NCBI GenBank assembly: GCA_905234735.1
Contig: CAJOJA010000002.1
Span: forward strand, 1 to 64,000
DNA from: an uncultured Bacteroidaceae bacterium
GTDB lineage: Bacteria; Bacteroidota; Bacteroidia; Bacteroidales; Bacteroidaceae
Reading direction: 5' to 3'
DNA length: 64,000 nucleotides
Part shown: piece after piece, positions 10,110 to 18,247 of the stretch
How positions within the stretch are numbered: the first letter of the stretch is position 1
Layout: each line of letters starts with the position of its first letter
The notes under the pieces: model-generated
Seen by the model: the letters and a program-made list of their open reading frames with translations, nothing else
Told to the model about the DNA's origin: nothing
Databases searched by the model: none
Translations under genes and position numbers: made by a program

Positions 10110-10601
10110 TTATTTAAAGATATGTTTCTTAATGAGTTGCTGCACGTCGTCTGGCGTGTCCTTCATCTTGCAGTAGTTCACGATGTACTCCGTCACTTTA
10201 TCGGGCAGGACGACTTTCTTCCAGATGTCATGACGAGTAAACCATGTACCTTTGTACGTATTCTTGTCCGTTAGGATAACAGCGTCTTTAAGGGCAGGTC
10301 GCCCCATCTCCACATACCAACCGTCCTTAAAGGAATAGGTGCCATATTCTTGTGGATAAATCACGAGTTGCCCATCTTTTTTCAAGACAATCCCGGCACA
10401 GGCGTATTCGCCATCGGGACCATAGTATTTGAATTGCGTGTATCCCTTCGCTTTGCCACACTCGATTACCTTCTCACCCTCCCATTGCATCGATTCCATA
10501 ATCCAGGTACCGACGATTTCCTTGTCAGAGACCTTGCTCTTCTGAGCGTTCATACCGACTGCGCATAGTAGCAACAGCATCATTGTAAACATCTTTTTCA
10601 T
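10110..10601 (-). CDS. Small secreted lipocalin-like protein (DUF4488-like)
   Basis: 163 residues with a signal peptide at 1-19 (ending GMNAQ) and no lipobox, so a soluble periplasmic or exported protein. The body starts EIVGTWIMESMQWEG, the G-x-W opening of lipocalin-like folds, followed by alternating beta strands. It resembles the DUF4488 group common in Bacteroidales; no ligand-binding residues can be named. Its pattern of strands looks like the periplasmic half of the regulator encoded immediately upstream (10736-11767), and both genes have the same promoter-operator arrangement. Probably first gene of an operon with the outer-membrane barrel protein. Confidence 0.75.
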   Translation of the reverse strand: MKKMFTMMLLLLCAVGMNAQKSKVSDKEIVGTWIMESMQWEGEKVIECGKAKGYTQFKYYGPDGEYACAGIVLKKDGQLVIYPQEYGTYSFKDGWYVEMGRPALKDAVILTDKNTYKGTWFTRHDIWKKVVLPDKVTEYIVNYCKMKDTPDDVQQLIKKHIFK

Positions 10602-10650
10602 AGTCCTAAGATTAAGTTTGTGAATGAATTAGTTTTTAAGTTTGTGAGGG

Positions 10651-10709
10651 CAAAGGTAGAGATGTTATTTCGAACAGACAAGACTTTCGGTTTGCATCTC
10701 TTTTGCATC
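10651..10709 (-). promoter_or_regulatory. Promoter and operator of the lipocalin-barrel operon
   Basis: On the minus strand: -7 box TACCTTTG at 10651-10658, TCTTG at 10679-10683 in the -33 position (20 bp between), then a 7-bp gap and a 19-bp direct repeat at 10691-10709 (plus strand TTTGCATCTCTTTTGCATC). The two TTTGCATC half-sites are 11 bp apart, about one helical turn. The same elements recur with identical spacing upstream of the regulator gene. Confidence 0.7.
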
Positions 10710-10735
10710 GCATTGGCAAATGCTTTGCAAGGTTG

Positions 10736-11767
10736 CTATGTTCCGATGGATAGGACGAATTCATCCCATTCTTTGGCTCCGCCCTTGCGCCCGAACACCT
10801 TCTGATAGAGGCGGCTGCGTACGGTGCTGATGGTGCTGACGTCGCGACACAGCACGCTGGCAATGTCCTTGGGCGGGATGCGCAGTTTGATGAGCAGGCA
10901 CACTTGATACTCCAGTTCAGACATGCGGTGGAGGCCTCGCAATTTGGCAGTGAAGCCAGGATAGACCTGCTTCAGGAGGCGCTCCAGCTCGTCCCAATCC
11001 TGTTCTTCCAATGGCCCGCCATTCGCAATGCGTTTGTGCAAAAGGGCGTATTCGTCGGAAGCGAAGAACGCCTGCTCCACCTCCATCATGGCTTGGCGCA
11101 CGGGTTGGGGCCGTGTGTCGTGCTCCTCCTGAATCTGTTGAAGTTGCCGTTGGAGGCGGTGTTTGCTTCGCTGGCTGGCAATAACCCTCTGTGCCAGAAT
11201 CCCCAGAACGATAACAATGCCCAGCAGAATATAGACGAGACGGTGGATAGTGCTCTCCTGCTGCCGCACGACGGCCGAGAGCACATAGTGCCGGGCCTCC
11301 GACTCCACCTCTGTCTGCTGTGCGCCTGCTATCAGGTTGCGCATCTCCGTGCCCCATTCCTGTGTCAGCCTGTCGTCGCGCACCCAGGTGTTTCGTATGC
11401 CGTTTTGCTGGATAATGATACTGGAGTCGTTGATGATAGTCAGGGGATGCGGGTCGCCGTTCTCCAGATAGAAGACATCGCCCCTGCCTTTGTCAATCAA
11501 GGTCACCTCGCACTTTTCAAGAGGCATCACCACCATGCTGCCACCCGTGACAGACAAGCGACATTTGTAAACCATGCTGTCACCGTCGAATATCCGGCAG
11601 AACGAGTTTCCGCTCTCTGTTGGATAGTCCCATGTCTCTCCTGTGGGAAACTCCCCATGGCGCGCTGTCCATACGCCTTGCAGCAGGTATTTCTCCCCCT
11701 CCTCCTCTGCCTGGCTACAGCCAAACAACAGCGACCCCATCGCCAGAATAATCAATATCTTCTTCAT
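10736..11767 (-). CDS. Membrane-tethered HTH transcriptional regulator with periplasmic lipocalin-like sensor
   Basis: 343 residues from the ATG at 11767; the longer frame to 11818 is rejected because the -7 box at 11788-11795 lies inside it. Order: signal sequence with lipobox-like LFGC (Cys17), a beta-rich domain at about 28-130 opening LLQGVWTARH, one transmembrane segment at about 177-195, a basic coiled coil at about 196-220, and a C-terminal LuxR-type helix-turn-helix at about 283-325 (SELEYQVCLLIKLRIPPKDI). This suggests a one-component regulator sensing in the periplasm and binding DNA in the cytoplasm. It probably controls itself and the operon downstream through the matching operators. 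If the lipobox is used, the protein would be both lipid-anchored and membrane-spanning. Confidence 0.75.
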   Translation of the reverse strand: MKKILIILAMGSLLFGCSQAEEEGEKYLLQGVWTARHGEFPTGETWDYPTESGNSFCRIFDGDSMVYKCRLSVTGGSMVVMPLEKCEVTLIDKGRGDVFYLENGDPHPLTIINDSSIIIQQNGIRNTWVRDDRLTQEWGTEMRNLIAGAQQTEVESEARHYVLSAVVRQQESTIHRLVYILLGIVIVLGILAQRVIASQRSKHRLQRQLQQIQEEHDTRPQPVRQAMMEVEQAFFASDEYALLHKRIANGGPLEEQDWDELERLLKQVYPGFTAKLRGLHRMSELEYQVCLLIKLRIPPKDIASVLCRDVSTISTVRSRLYQKVFGRKGGAKEWDEFVLSIGT

Positions 11768-11787
11768 CGTTTCACGTTTTTCGTCTG

Positions 11788-11846
11788 CAAACATACTATA
11801 ATAACGTGAAAACATCAAGATTCAGTATTTGCATTTCGTTTGCATC
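11788..11846 (-). promoter_or_regulatory. Promoter and operator of the membrane regulator gene
   Basis: Minus-strand -7 box TATGTTTG at 11788-11795, TCTTG at 11816-11820 (20 bp gap), a 7-bp spacer, then the direct repeat at 11828-11846 (plus strand TTTGCATTTCGTTTGCATC). It matches the site at 10691-10709 at 17 of 19 positions with every spacing identical, which points to one protein binding both, most simply the regulator itself. Confidence 0.7.
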
Positions 11847-11920
11847 TTTTTCCCGAGCGCCCTACCCCATTTTCACCAGCTTTATAATGACTTTTCCCGA
11901 TTGTCATCAGAATTTCTTCG

Positions 11921-12004
11921 TCCATCGTCGGTGTACGGCCGTCCGTCGACGATGAATATGCATCCGTCGACGGTGGATGTACGTTCATCGGCCGACGGAC
12001 GAAG
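11921..12004. repeat. 21-bp imperfect tandem array, locus A
   Basis: Four consecutive 21-bp units rich in GTCGACG (for example TCCGTCGACGATGAATATGCA at 11942 and TCCGTCGACGGTGGATGTACG at 11963). It lies in the 294-bp gap between the regulator gene and the fucose-isomerase-like gene and belongs to the family described at 44798-44973. Nothing else is seen in the gap besides the regulator promoter. Confidence 0.7.
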
Positions 12005-12061
12005 AATGTATTGATAGGCTTGGAAGAAAGTCCTATTTGGCGCAGAAAAAGCTGCCGTTGA

Positions 12062-13216
12062 TTAGCAGCTTTTAAGTAGTTCGTCGAGCAGCGTTGCTAC
12101 GTGTCCGGGCACGACGATGTGGTGGTTGCCAATGGGGTTCGTAAGGAAGTATTGCATCAGTTGTGGGTTGTCGAGCCGGATGACCTGCTGTGTGCGACAG
12201 AGATTGGGGCGCGACTCGTTGCGCAGGAGTGTGCCTTCGGCTATGAACCTACGGCTGAGGTCGCCCGATATCTTGAAGAGCGTGATGTCGCCCGTCCGCA
12301 TATAGCCCCTTATGCCCACGCCAATACCCGACTCGAAATGTGTATCCAGTTCGTAGCGTTCTACCATGTCCAGCGGTATGGTGCAGTGGGCAAGCATCAT
12401 CTCCCCCGTTTCGGGGTCGATGCGGGCCGGATTGGCTTGGAAGCCCGACAGCCCCACCAATGCACGTACAATTATCATCGAGAGCAGTGCCGGCACGTCG
12501 CCCTCGCAACCGGCTACAAGACCCTCGCTGTTCAGTCGGGCCAGGGCCAGGCAGCCTGTATTGTGGATGGCCGACAGGAGGTCGAAGCAGCGAATCGTAA
12601 AGCCCTGCAGGCGGTTGTCCTGGACGACTTGCTTCAGTGCCCAGTAGATGCGTTCCGCTCCTGGCAGTCCGGGCTCCACGTTGCCGGGCAGGGCGTTCAA
12701 AAGCTCTTCCATCGGAATGTCGATGAGTTCGATGCCCAGTCGCTGGCGTACCTCGATGCGGTTGGCGTAGCTTGAGATGAGCCAGTCGGAGGGTTCTCCG
12801 ATGATGCCCAGCCGTATGCCTCGCAGCTGCTGTTTGGCCAGTGCCACGCGCTCCAGTAGCGCGATGCGGCGGCGGATATATTCGGCTGTGCCGTGCAGAA
12901 TCTCGCCCTCCAGTCGCTCCTGTTGCAGGTAGGAAAGAATCTCCATCGATGCAGCCAGTGAATTGCTTGTGCCCGAGGTGAGCAGGAGGAAGGGTTTTCC
13001 GGCCTTCTGCAACTGTGGCAGCAGGGCCTTGAAGATGCCCTCCGTGCCGCCCGTGCGGACGTAGATGAGGCTCAGCACCGATTGGCCGTAATCGGCATAG
13101 TCGGCCCCCTTCAGTTCGTACTCGATGCCCAGCGAGCCCAGGAACTCGCGGGTGCTGGCAGCCACGGCCTTCTCGTCGTGCAACTGCGATGTCAGTGTAT
13201 AGATAGCGATATTCAT
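12062..13216 (-). CDS. L-fucose/L-arabinose isomerase-like protein
   Basis: 384 residues, no signal peptide, so cytoplasmic. The layout follows the short fucose-isomerase-like family: N-terminal Rossmann-type half, then a domain with IGEPSDWLISSY, the FDLLSAIHNTGCLALARLNS segment and EGDVPALLSM, whose Glu corresponds to a metal-ligand region in aldose-ketose isomerases, and a C-terminal beta domain. At 384 residues it is much shorter than FucI (about 590), so a standard fucose isomerase activity should not be assumed. No sugar kinase, aldolase or transporter is adjacent. It has its own promoter, divergent from the next gene. Confidence 0.75.
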   Translation of the reverse strand: MNIAIYTLTSQLHDEKAVAASTREFLGSLGIEYELKGADYADYGQSVLSLIYVRTGGTEGIFKALLPQLQKAGKPFLLLTSGTSNSLAASMEILSYLQQERLEGEILHGTAEYIRRRIALLERVALAKQQLRGIRLGIIGEPSDWLISSYANRIEVRQRLGIELIDIPMEELLNALPGNVEPGLPGAERIYWALKQVVQDNRLQGFTIRCFDLLSAIHNTGCLALARLNSEGLVAGCEGDVPALLSMIIVRALVGLSGFQANPARIDPETGEMMLAHCTIPLDMVERYELDTHFESGIGVGIRGYMRTGDITLFKISGDLSRRFIAEGTLLRNESRPNLCRTQQVIRLDNPQLMQYFLTNPIGNHHIVVPGHVATLLDELLKSC

Positions 13217-13220
13217 GGCT

Positions 13221-13283
13221 CAAAGTTACGAATAATATTTTTCATATCATCGTCTTTTGTGTTGAAAAGTTTTCTTATCTTTG
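13221..13283. promoter_or_regulatory. Divergent -7 boxes for the isomerase-like and HhH genes
   Basis: TAACTTTG on the minus strand at 13221-13228, 5 bp from the isomerase-like start, so the leader is almost absent. TATCTTTG on the plus strand at 13276-13283, 24 bp before the next start. TTTG at 13256-13259 is a possible but closely spaced -33 for the latter. Confidence 0.6.
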
Positions 13284-13306
13284 CTTCGTAATTGTGATTT
13301 TCACGC

Positions 13307-15280
13307 GTGAAGCTGTTCTGGACGACATTGTTCATGGCCCTTTTATGGGTTTCGGGTATGGCCCAGGGGGTCTATACGTGGCAGGACTTTGTCGATGAGG
13401 TTTCGGACGATGATTATGCCGAAGCGCAGGCTTGGACGGAGCAGATGGAGGAACTGGCCCTGCTGGCAGCCCACCCGATGGACATCAATACGGCCACGCG
13501 TGAACAGATGGCCACGATACCGTTCCTCTCCGAGGAGCAAATCGAGGACATACAGACCTACATCTTCCTGCACCGTGGCATGCGCTCGCTGGGCGAATTG
13601 ATGGCCATCGAATCGTTGGACGTGCGTACGCGCCGCTATCTGTCGCTCTTTTTCCGAGTCGACAATGCTGTATTTCAACGAAAGGACACGCTGAGTGTGA
13701 AGACCATACTGCGGCATGCCCGTCACGAACTCTCTACGCGCCTGGATGTGCCGCTCTATTATCGGTTGGGCTATTCCTATCCGGCCCAGCAGGGAGGCTA
13801 TCGGGGTGCTGCGCTGTACAACAATATTCGTTATCAGCTGGAGGACCGCAGACATCTGTCCTTGGGCCTGGTTGCCGAAAAGGATCAGGGCGAACCCTTT
13901 CGGGGGAATGGCGGGTGGGACTACTATGGGGCTCATCTCATGTTGCGTGATATCGGGCATCTGCGTTCGGCTGTCGTGGGCGACTACAGGATGGGCTTTG
14001 GCGAGGGACTGGTGGTGAACACGGGATTTGCTACGGGCAAGTCGAGCCTGATGGGCCGTCCCAGTCAGGGCATCCGTGCAAAGCGCGGAACGGACGAGGT
14101 GAATTATCTTCGCGGGGCTGCCGCAACCGTCGGTTTCGGCGATTGGACCCTGTCGGCCTGGCTGTCGCACCGTCGGCTCGATGCCACGCTGAACGACGAT
14201 GTTTCGGTTCGCACGATAGACCAATCGGGACTGCATCGGACGACAGCCGAAATGAGCCGTAAGGGAAACCTGGGCAGCACGACGGCGGGCGGCAACCTGA
14301 CGTGGAAGAGCCACGGCTTCCACCTGGGCGCAACGGGCTATTATCAGCACTTTCACCGCCCGCTCTCGCCAGGGACGGCGCTCTATCGTAGGATATATCC
14401 CAGCGGCCAGGATTTTGGCATCGTAGGCCTTAACTACGGCTACACCCACCAGTGGTTCACCATTGCCGGCGAGACGGCCTACAGCACCGAACGGGGCGGA
14501 TGGGCTACGCTGGAGCGCGTCAGTTGGCGGATAAACCCGCGCTATACGCTGAGCGGTTCGTATCGATTCTATGGCTATCGTTACTATTCGTTCTATGCCT
14601 CGGCCTTGTCCGAGAACAGCAGTGTGCAGAACGAGAGCGGGGCAACGTTGCGCTTGGATGCCAATCCCGTCGACCCGCTGACGCTGACGGCCTACGTGGA
14701 CTTTTTCTATAATCCCTGGCCACGCTACACGCTCACCCACAGCAGTAGTGGGCAGGACCTCACGCTGACGGCCCAGTACCAATGGAATCGGCGAAACCAA
14801 CTGTCGGTCCGCTATCAGCTGAAGCGCAAGGAGCGCAGCGACCGCATGGGCGTGAACAACCGGTTGCGTCTGCAATATACCCGTCGGCAGGGGCGCTATT
14901 GGCAATTGCAGTCGCTGGCCAACATGAACGTTGCCAAGGCGCGTCGGGTGGGCTATTCCCTTTCGCAGCGCGTACGTTTCCAGAAGGATATGCTAAAGAC
15001 TACCGCCATGCTTTCCTATTTCCATACGCCCGATTACGACACACGCGTCTTTGTCTACGAGCCCCTTCTGATTAACACGTTCCGCTATCCGTCGCTCTAC
15101 GGCCACGGTCTGCGTTTCGTCGTGGCAGCCCGCTACGCCTTCTGGAGGCAGCGATTGCTGGCCGAACTGCTCTATGGAGCCACGCGCTACTTCGATCGCG
15201 ACACGCAAGGTTCGGGCATGCAGCAAATCCGCAGCCCCTGGAAGCAGGACATCTCCCTGCAGTTTCGAATGAGGATATGA
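13307..15280 (+). CDS. Helix-hairpin-helix domain protein with predicted outer-membrane barrel
   Basis: 657 residues from a GTG start. Residues 1-19 form a signal peptide (ending SGMAQ). Near residues 58-110 two helix-hairpin-helix motifs follow one another (MDINTATREQMATIPFLSEE and the RSLGELMAIESLD segment), as in ComEA-type domains. The remaining 500 residues alternate polar and aromatic residues like a beta barrel and end FRMRI, a typical outer-membrane terminal strand. The combination is a conserved Bacteroidetes envelope protein of unknown role. DNA handling at the outer membrane is only a guess; dprA at 62-63 kb shows DNA-uptake-type genes exist but it is not linked. Confidence 0.75.
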   Translation: MKLFWTTLFMALLWVSGMAQGVYTWQDFVDEVSDDDYAEAQAWTEQMEELALLAAHPMDINTATREQMATIPFLSEEQIEDIQTYIFLHRGMRSLGELMAIESLDVRTRRYLSLFFRVDNAVFQRKDTLSVKTILRHARHELSTRLDVPLYYRLGYSYPAQQGGYRGAALYNNIRYQLEDRRHLSLGLVAEKDQGEPFRGNGGWDYYGAHLMLRDIGHLRSAVVGDYRMGFGEGLVVNTGFATGKSSLMGRPSQGIRAKRGTDEVNYLRGAAATVGFGDWTLSAWLSHRRLDATLNDDVSVRTIDQSGLHRTTAEMSRKGNLGSTTAGGNLTWKSHGFHLGATGYYQHFHRPLSPGTALYRRIYPSGQDFGIVGLNYGYTHQWFTIAGETAYSTERGGWATLERVSWRINPRYTLSGSYRFYGYRYYSFYASALSENSSVQNESGATLRLDANPVDPLTLTAYVDFFYNPWPRYTLTHSSSGQDLTLTAQYQWNRRNQLSVRYQLKRKERSDRMGVNNRLRLQYTRRQGRYWQLQSLANMNVAKARRVGYSLSQRVRFQKDMLKTTAMLSYFHTPDYDTRVFVYEPLLINTFRYPSLYGHGLRFVVAARYAFWRQRLLAELLYGATRYFDRDTQGSGMQQIRSPWKQDISLQFRMRI

Positions 15281-15296
15281 TGCCCCCTGGTCCGAA

Positions 15297-16127
15297 TCAC
15301 GCCTTCCTGCTGCGCCACATGCACCATGCACCGACAACGACAAAGGGAACGCTGAGCAACTGGCCCATGTTGAAGAGCATGCCGTTCTCGAAGCTGACCT
15401 GGTTCTCCTTGGTGTATTCGATGAAGATGCGGGCGGTGAAGATGAGGAAGAGGCAGAGGCCGAAGAAGAAGCCCGTGCCGACCTTCTTGGGATAGTGGCG
15501 ATAGAACCACCAGTGAACACCGAAGAAGAGAGCGTAGCAGAGAGCTTCGTAGAGCTGGCCGGGATGGCGCGGCAGTTGGTCGACGCGCTCGAAGATGAAG
15601 GCCCAGGGCACATCAGTGGGGCGACCGATAATCTCGGAGTTCATCAGGTTGCCCATGCGGATGGCGCAGGCACAGATGGGGGTGACGATGGCAATGTTGT
15701 CCACTACCCAGAGGTATTTCAGCCCAGTCCTGCGCACGAAGAGCCAAAGGGCGATGATGAGGCCCAGCGTGCCCCCGTGGCTGGCCAAGCCTTCGTAGCC
15801 CGTGATGTGCCACGAACCGTCGGCTCCAAACTTGGCGGGAACTATCATTTCCAGCATGTGCGTGGGCGAACTGAGGAAGTACTCGGGTTCGTAGAACAGG
15901 CAGTGGCCCAGTCGGGCTCCGATGAGTATGCCGAAGAAGCAGTAGAAGACCAGGGGGTCGAACTTCTCCTCGGGTATGCGCTGTTCACGATACAGTTTAT
16001 GTTCCAGCAGATAGACACTGAACAGTCCGATGGCCCAGCACAGCGAGTACCAGCGTATGCCGAACGCACCGATGTGGAACGCAAAGATATCGAAGTTCCA
16101 AGTTATGTAAAGTAGTTCATAGTTCAT
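15297..16127 (-). CDS. lgt: Prolipoprotein diacylglyceryl transferase
   Basis: 276 residues with about seven membrane segments. It transfers diacylglycerol from phosphatidylglycerol to the lipobox cysteine of prolipoproteins in the inner membrane, the first step of lipoprotein maturation; several lipoproteins in this window depend on it. Visible family motifs: [11 protein letters not shown] at the start, [18 protein letters not shown] and the signature [12 protein letters not shown] (Arg and Asn essential in the family). The ATG at 16127 lies inside four 7-bp AGTTCAT units (plus strand). Each unit supplies an ATG in a different frame and only this one enters lgt. It converges with the HhH-barrel gene, 16 bp apart. 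Confidence 0.96.
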   Translation of the reverse strand: MNYELLYITWNFDIFAFHIGAFGIRWYSLCWAIGLFSVYLLEHKLYREQRIPEEKFDPLVFYCFFGILIGARLGHCLFYEPEYFLSSPTHMLEMIVPAKFGADGSWHITGYEGLASHGGTLGLIIALWLFVRRTGLKYLWVVDNIAIVTPICACAIRMGNLMNSEIIGRPTDVPWAFIFERVDQLPRHPGQLYEALCYALFFGVHWWFYRHYPKKVGTGFFFGLCLFLIFTARIFIEYTKENQVSFENGMLFNMGQLLSVPFVVVGAWCMWRSRKA

Positions 16128-16148
16128 AGTTCATAGTTCATAGTTAGT
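16114..16148. repeat. Heptamer array over the lgt start codon
   Basis: AGTTCAT repeated four times (16114-16141) plus one degenerate unit. On the lgt strand each unit reads ATGAACT. The ATGs at 16120 and 16134 run into stops within six codons, so gain or loss of a unit would change the frame or start. Confidence 0.9.
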
Positions 16149-16443
16149 ATAGTCACTCGGTATTTTGACTATACTTGTTAATATTTTGATTATTTCTACA
16201 TTCTCTGTAATGATTGATTGGTATGATTTTTCATCAATATAGTCTGACTCATAAAGCAACTCGAACCAATACTCTGTTTCCGTTGCTTCTTTGACATTCG
16301 CTCCTATGCTGGTTCCGCTTCTTCATGCTTGTTTCGATAATACATATTCCTTATAGTTCGGCTGTCATCGTCAAGTATTTATAAAGTTTGATAATGCGCA
16401 AGGCAAAATTCTTACTTTAATCCTTTATAATACTCTCTTTCAT
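16131..16443 (-). pseudogene. Decayed four-helix-bundle (S23/IVS-type) protein gene
   Basis: Minus-strand translation gives recognisable pieces of the small four-helix-bundle family: KNFALRIIKLYKYLT, then in another frame YKEYVLSKQ, a TGA, RSGTSIGANVKEA, TETEYWFELLYESDYI and a C-terminal ENVEIIKILTSIVK. There is a stop codon at codon 9, a frameshift after KYLT, another in-frame TGA before RSGTS, and about 20 residues normally present between GANVKEA and TETEYW are missing. The gap is flanked in relatives by a repeated KEA, consistent with deletion between short repeats. It fills the 343-bp gap between lgt and ychF and is bordered by heptamer arrays in opposite orientation. The function is lost. 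Confidence 0.8.
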
Positions 16444-16471
16444 AACTATGAACTATGAATTATGAACTAAT
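16444..16471. repeat. Heptamer array at the ychF end
   Basis: Four units near AACTATG, the reverse orientation of the lgt array. The two arrays bracket the four-helix-bundle pseudogene as an inverted pair. Confidence 0.8.
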
Positions 16472-17574
16472 CAGACGTTGAATCGGAAGTGCATGATGTC
16501 GCCGTCCTGCACCTCGTATTCCTTGCCCTCAACACCCATCTTGCCGGCTTCGCGGACAGCGGCCTCAGAGCCATATTTGATATAGTCGTCGTACTTGATG
16601 ACCTCGGCACGGATGAAGCCCTTCTCGAAGTCGGTGTGGATGACGCCAGCGCACTGCGGAGCCTTCCAGCCGCGACGGAAGGTCCAGGCCTTCACCTCCA
16701 TTTCGCCTGCGGTGATGAATGTCTGTAGGTTCAGGAGCGAGTAGATGGCCTTGATGAGACGGTTGCAACCGCTCTCCGAGAGGCCCATATCCTCGAGGAA
16801 CATCTGCTTCTCCTCATAGGTCTCCAGCTCGGCAATGTCGGCCTCCGTCTGTGCCGAGATGATGAGCATCTGGGCATCCTCGTCCTTGATGGCCTCGGCG
16901 ACGCGGCGGGTATATTCGTTGCCCGACGAGGCACTCTGGTCGTCGACGTTGCAGACGTAGAGCACGGGCTTCGTGGTCAGCAGGAACAGGTTTTTGGCTG
17001 CGGCCTGTTCATCTTCTGTCTCGAACTGGACGGTGCGGGCGCTCTTGCCTTGCAGCAGGGCGGCCTTGTAGGCCTCCAGCACGGTGAGTTCTATCTTCGC
17101 CTGCTTGTCGCCACCCACACGGGCCTGCTTCTCCACCTTCTGCATACGGCTTTCCACCGTCTCCAGGTCCTTCAGTTGCAGCTCCATGTCGATGATTTCC
17201 TTGTCGCGCACGGGGTCAACGCTGCCGTCGACATGCACGATGTTCGAGTCGTCGAAACAACGCAGGACGTGGATGATGGCATCGCACTCGCGGATGTTGG
17301 CCAGGAACTGGTTGCCCAGGCCCTCGCCCTTCGAGGCGCCCTTCACCAGTCCGGCAATGTCCACAATGTCGCACACGGCGGGCACGATGCGACCCGGGTG
17401 CACGAGTTCGGCCAACTTCGTCAGTCGTTCGTCGGGCACACTCACCTGCCCCATCTGGGCATCAATGGTACAAAAGGGGAAATTGGCTGCCTGCGCCTTT
17501 GCGCTCGACAGGCAGTTAAAAAGAGTTGACTTGCCCACGTTGGGCAGTCCTACGATTCCAGCTTTCAGTGACAT
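16471..17574 (-). CDS. ychF: Redox-regulated ATPase YchF (OLA1 family)
   Basis: 367 residues, full length. An Obg-type P-loop NTPase with G1 GLPNVGKSTLFNCLSS, switch region NFPFCTID and G3 DIAGLVKGAS. The usual NKxD guanine-specificity motif is replaced by NVDD, as expected for the ATP-preferring YchF branch. A helical coiled insert (about residues 130-200) and the C-terminal TGS domain (RRGWKAPQCAGVIHTDFEKG) are present. It is a cytoplasmic ribosome-associated ATPase linked to stress and redox response. It has its own promoter. Confidence 0.96.
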   Translation of the reverse strand: MSLKAGIVGLPNVGKSTLFNCLSSAKAQAANFPFCTIDAQMGQVSVPDERLTKLAELVHPGRIVPAVCDIVDIAGLVKGASKGEGLGNQFLANIRECDAIIHVLRCFDDSNIVHVDGSVDPVRDKEIIDMELQLKDLETVESRMQKVEKQARVGGDKQAKIELTVLEAYKAALLQGKSARTVQFETEDEQAAAKNLFLLTTKPVLYVCNVDDQSASSGNEYTRRVAEAIKDEDAQMLIISAQTEADIAELETYEEKQMFLEDMGLSESGCNRLIKAIYSLLNLQTFITAGEMEVKAWTFRRGWKAPQCAGVIHTDFEKGFIRAEVIKYDDYIKYGSEAAVREAGKMGVEGKEYEVQDGDIMHFRFNV

Positions 17575-17604
17575 ATTGTTTATTTACATATTTATTTAGC
17601 GGTG

Positions 17605-17651
17605 CAAAGTTACAAATAATTTTCAATTCTCAATTTTCAATTCTCAATTAA
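17605..17651 (-). promoter_or_regulatory. ychF promoter with upstream heptamer array
   Basis: Minus-strand -7 box TAACTTTG at 17605-17612. The -33 region falls in a four-unit heptamer array at 17624-17651 (CAATTCT, CAATTTT, CAATTCT, CAATTAA on the plus strand), which also reaches the lrp stop codon. Confidence 0.7.
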
Positions 17652-17652
17652 T

Positions 17653-18141
17653 TTATATATTGATGCCATAAGTCTGTTTCACCTCGCTCATGACGAAGGT
17701 GCTCTCTACCGAGCCGACGGTTTCTATGGTGCCCAGTTTGTTCAGGATGAACTGCTGGTACTCCTGCATGTCGGCGGTGCGTATTTTCAGCAGATAGTCA
17801 TAGGTTCCGCTGGTGTTGTAGCACTCGATGACCTCTGGTAAGTGCTGGATGCGGCGCGTGAAGTCGTCGGCAATCTCGCGGTTTATCTGTTTCAGTTTCA
17901 CCTTGCAGAAGACCAGCAGGCCTTTTCCCAACTGTTCCGGATTGAGCACGGCGATGTACTTTTTGATGTAACCCCGACGTTCCAGTCGTTTTTGTCTTTC
18001 AAAGACGGGCGTAGGTGTCAGGTTTACGGCATCGGCCAATTCCTTTGTAGTGAGTTTTGCATTGCGTTGCAGTGTACGAAGTATCTGTAAATCAGTATTG
18101 TCCAACTGCTCCATAGAATATGATTCTTTTTGAAGGCTCAT
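17653..18141 (-). CDS. Lrp/AsnC-family transcriptional regulator
   Basis: 162 residues from the ATG at 18141; the frame extends to 18264 but that lies upstream of the -7 box at 18180-18187, and an ATG at 18114 is an alternative. The N-terminal winged HTH is seen as TDLQILRTLQRNAKLTTKEL then NLTPTPVFERQKRLERRGYI. The C-terminal RAM domain for amino-acid binding and oligomerisation includes VIECYNTSGTYDYLLKIRT. Lrp proteins are global or local feast/famine regulators. The divergent metY gene with overlapping promoter regions makes sulphur amino-acid control plausible, by inference from context. Confidence 0.93.
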   Translation of the reverse strand: MSLQKESYSMEQLDNTDLQILRTLQRNAKLTTKELADAVNLTPTPVFERQKRLERRGYIKKYIAVLNPEQLGKGLLVFCKVKLKQINREIADDFTRRIQHLPEVIECYNTSGTYDYLLKIRTADMQEYQQFILNKLGTIETVGSVESTFVMSEVKQTYGINI

Positions 18142-18179
18142 TTTCGTCTCTGTTTGGAATAAAGTATAAGTTGATGATA

Positions 18180-18247
18180 CAAAGTTAGGGATATTTTCCG
18201 TTATTTGCAAAAGATTTGGAGGATATTTCCAAAAGTCCGTAACTTTG
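18180..18247. promoter_or_regulatory. Divergent lrp-metY promoters
   Basis: Minus strand for lrp: -7 TAACTTTG at 18180-18187 and TTTG at 18208-18211 with 20 bp between. Plus strand for metY: TTTG at 18215-18218 and -7 TAACTTTG at 18240-18247 with 21 bp between. The two -33 elements are only 3 bp apart, so one protein bound here would affect both genes. Confidence 0.8.

Noticed and set aside
10349-10357. DnaA-box sequence TTATCCACA (reverse strand)
   Set aside because: A single copy inside a coding region with no cluster; another isolated copy lies near 55954. Not evidence for an origin.
13343-14905. 520-codon frame antisense to the HhH-barrel gene
   Set aside because: The plus-strand gene has a signal peptide, HhH motifs and a barrel end; the opposite frame shows none.
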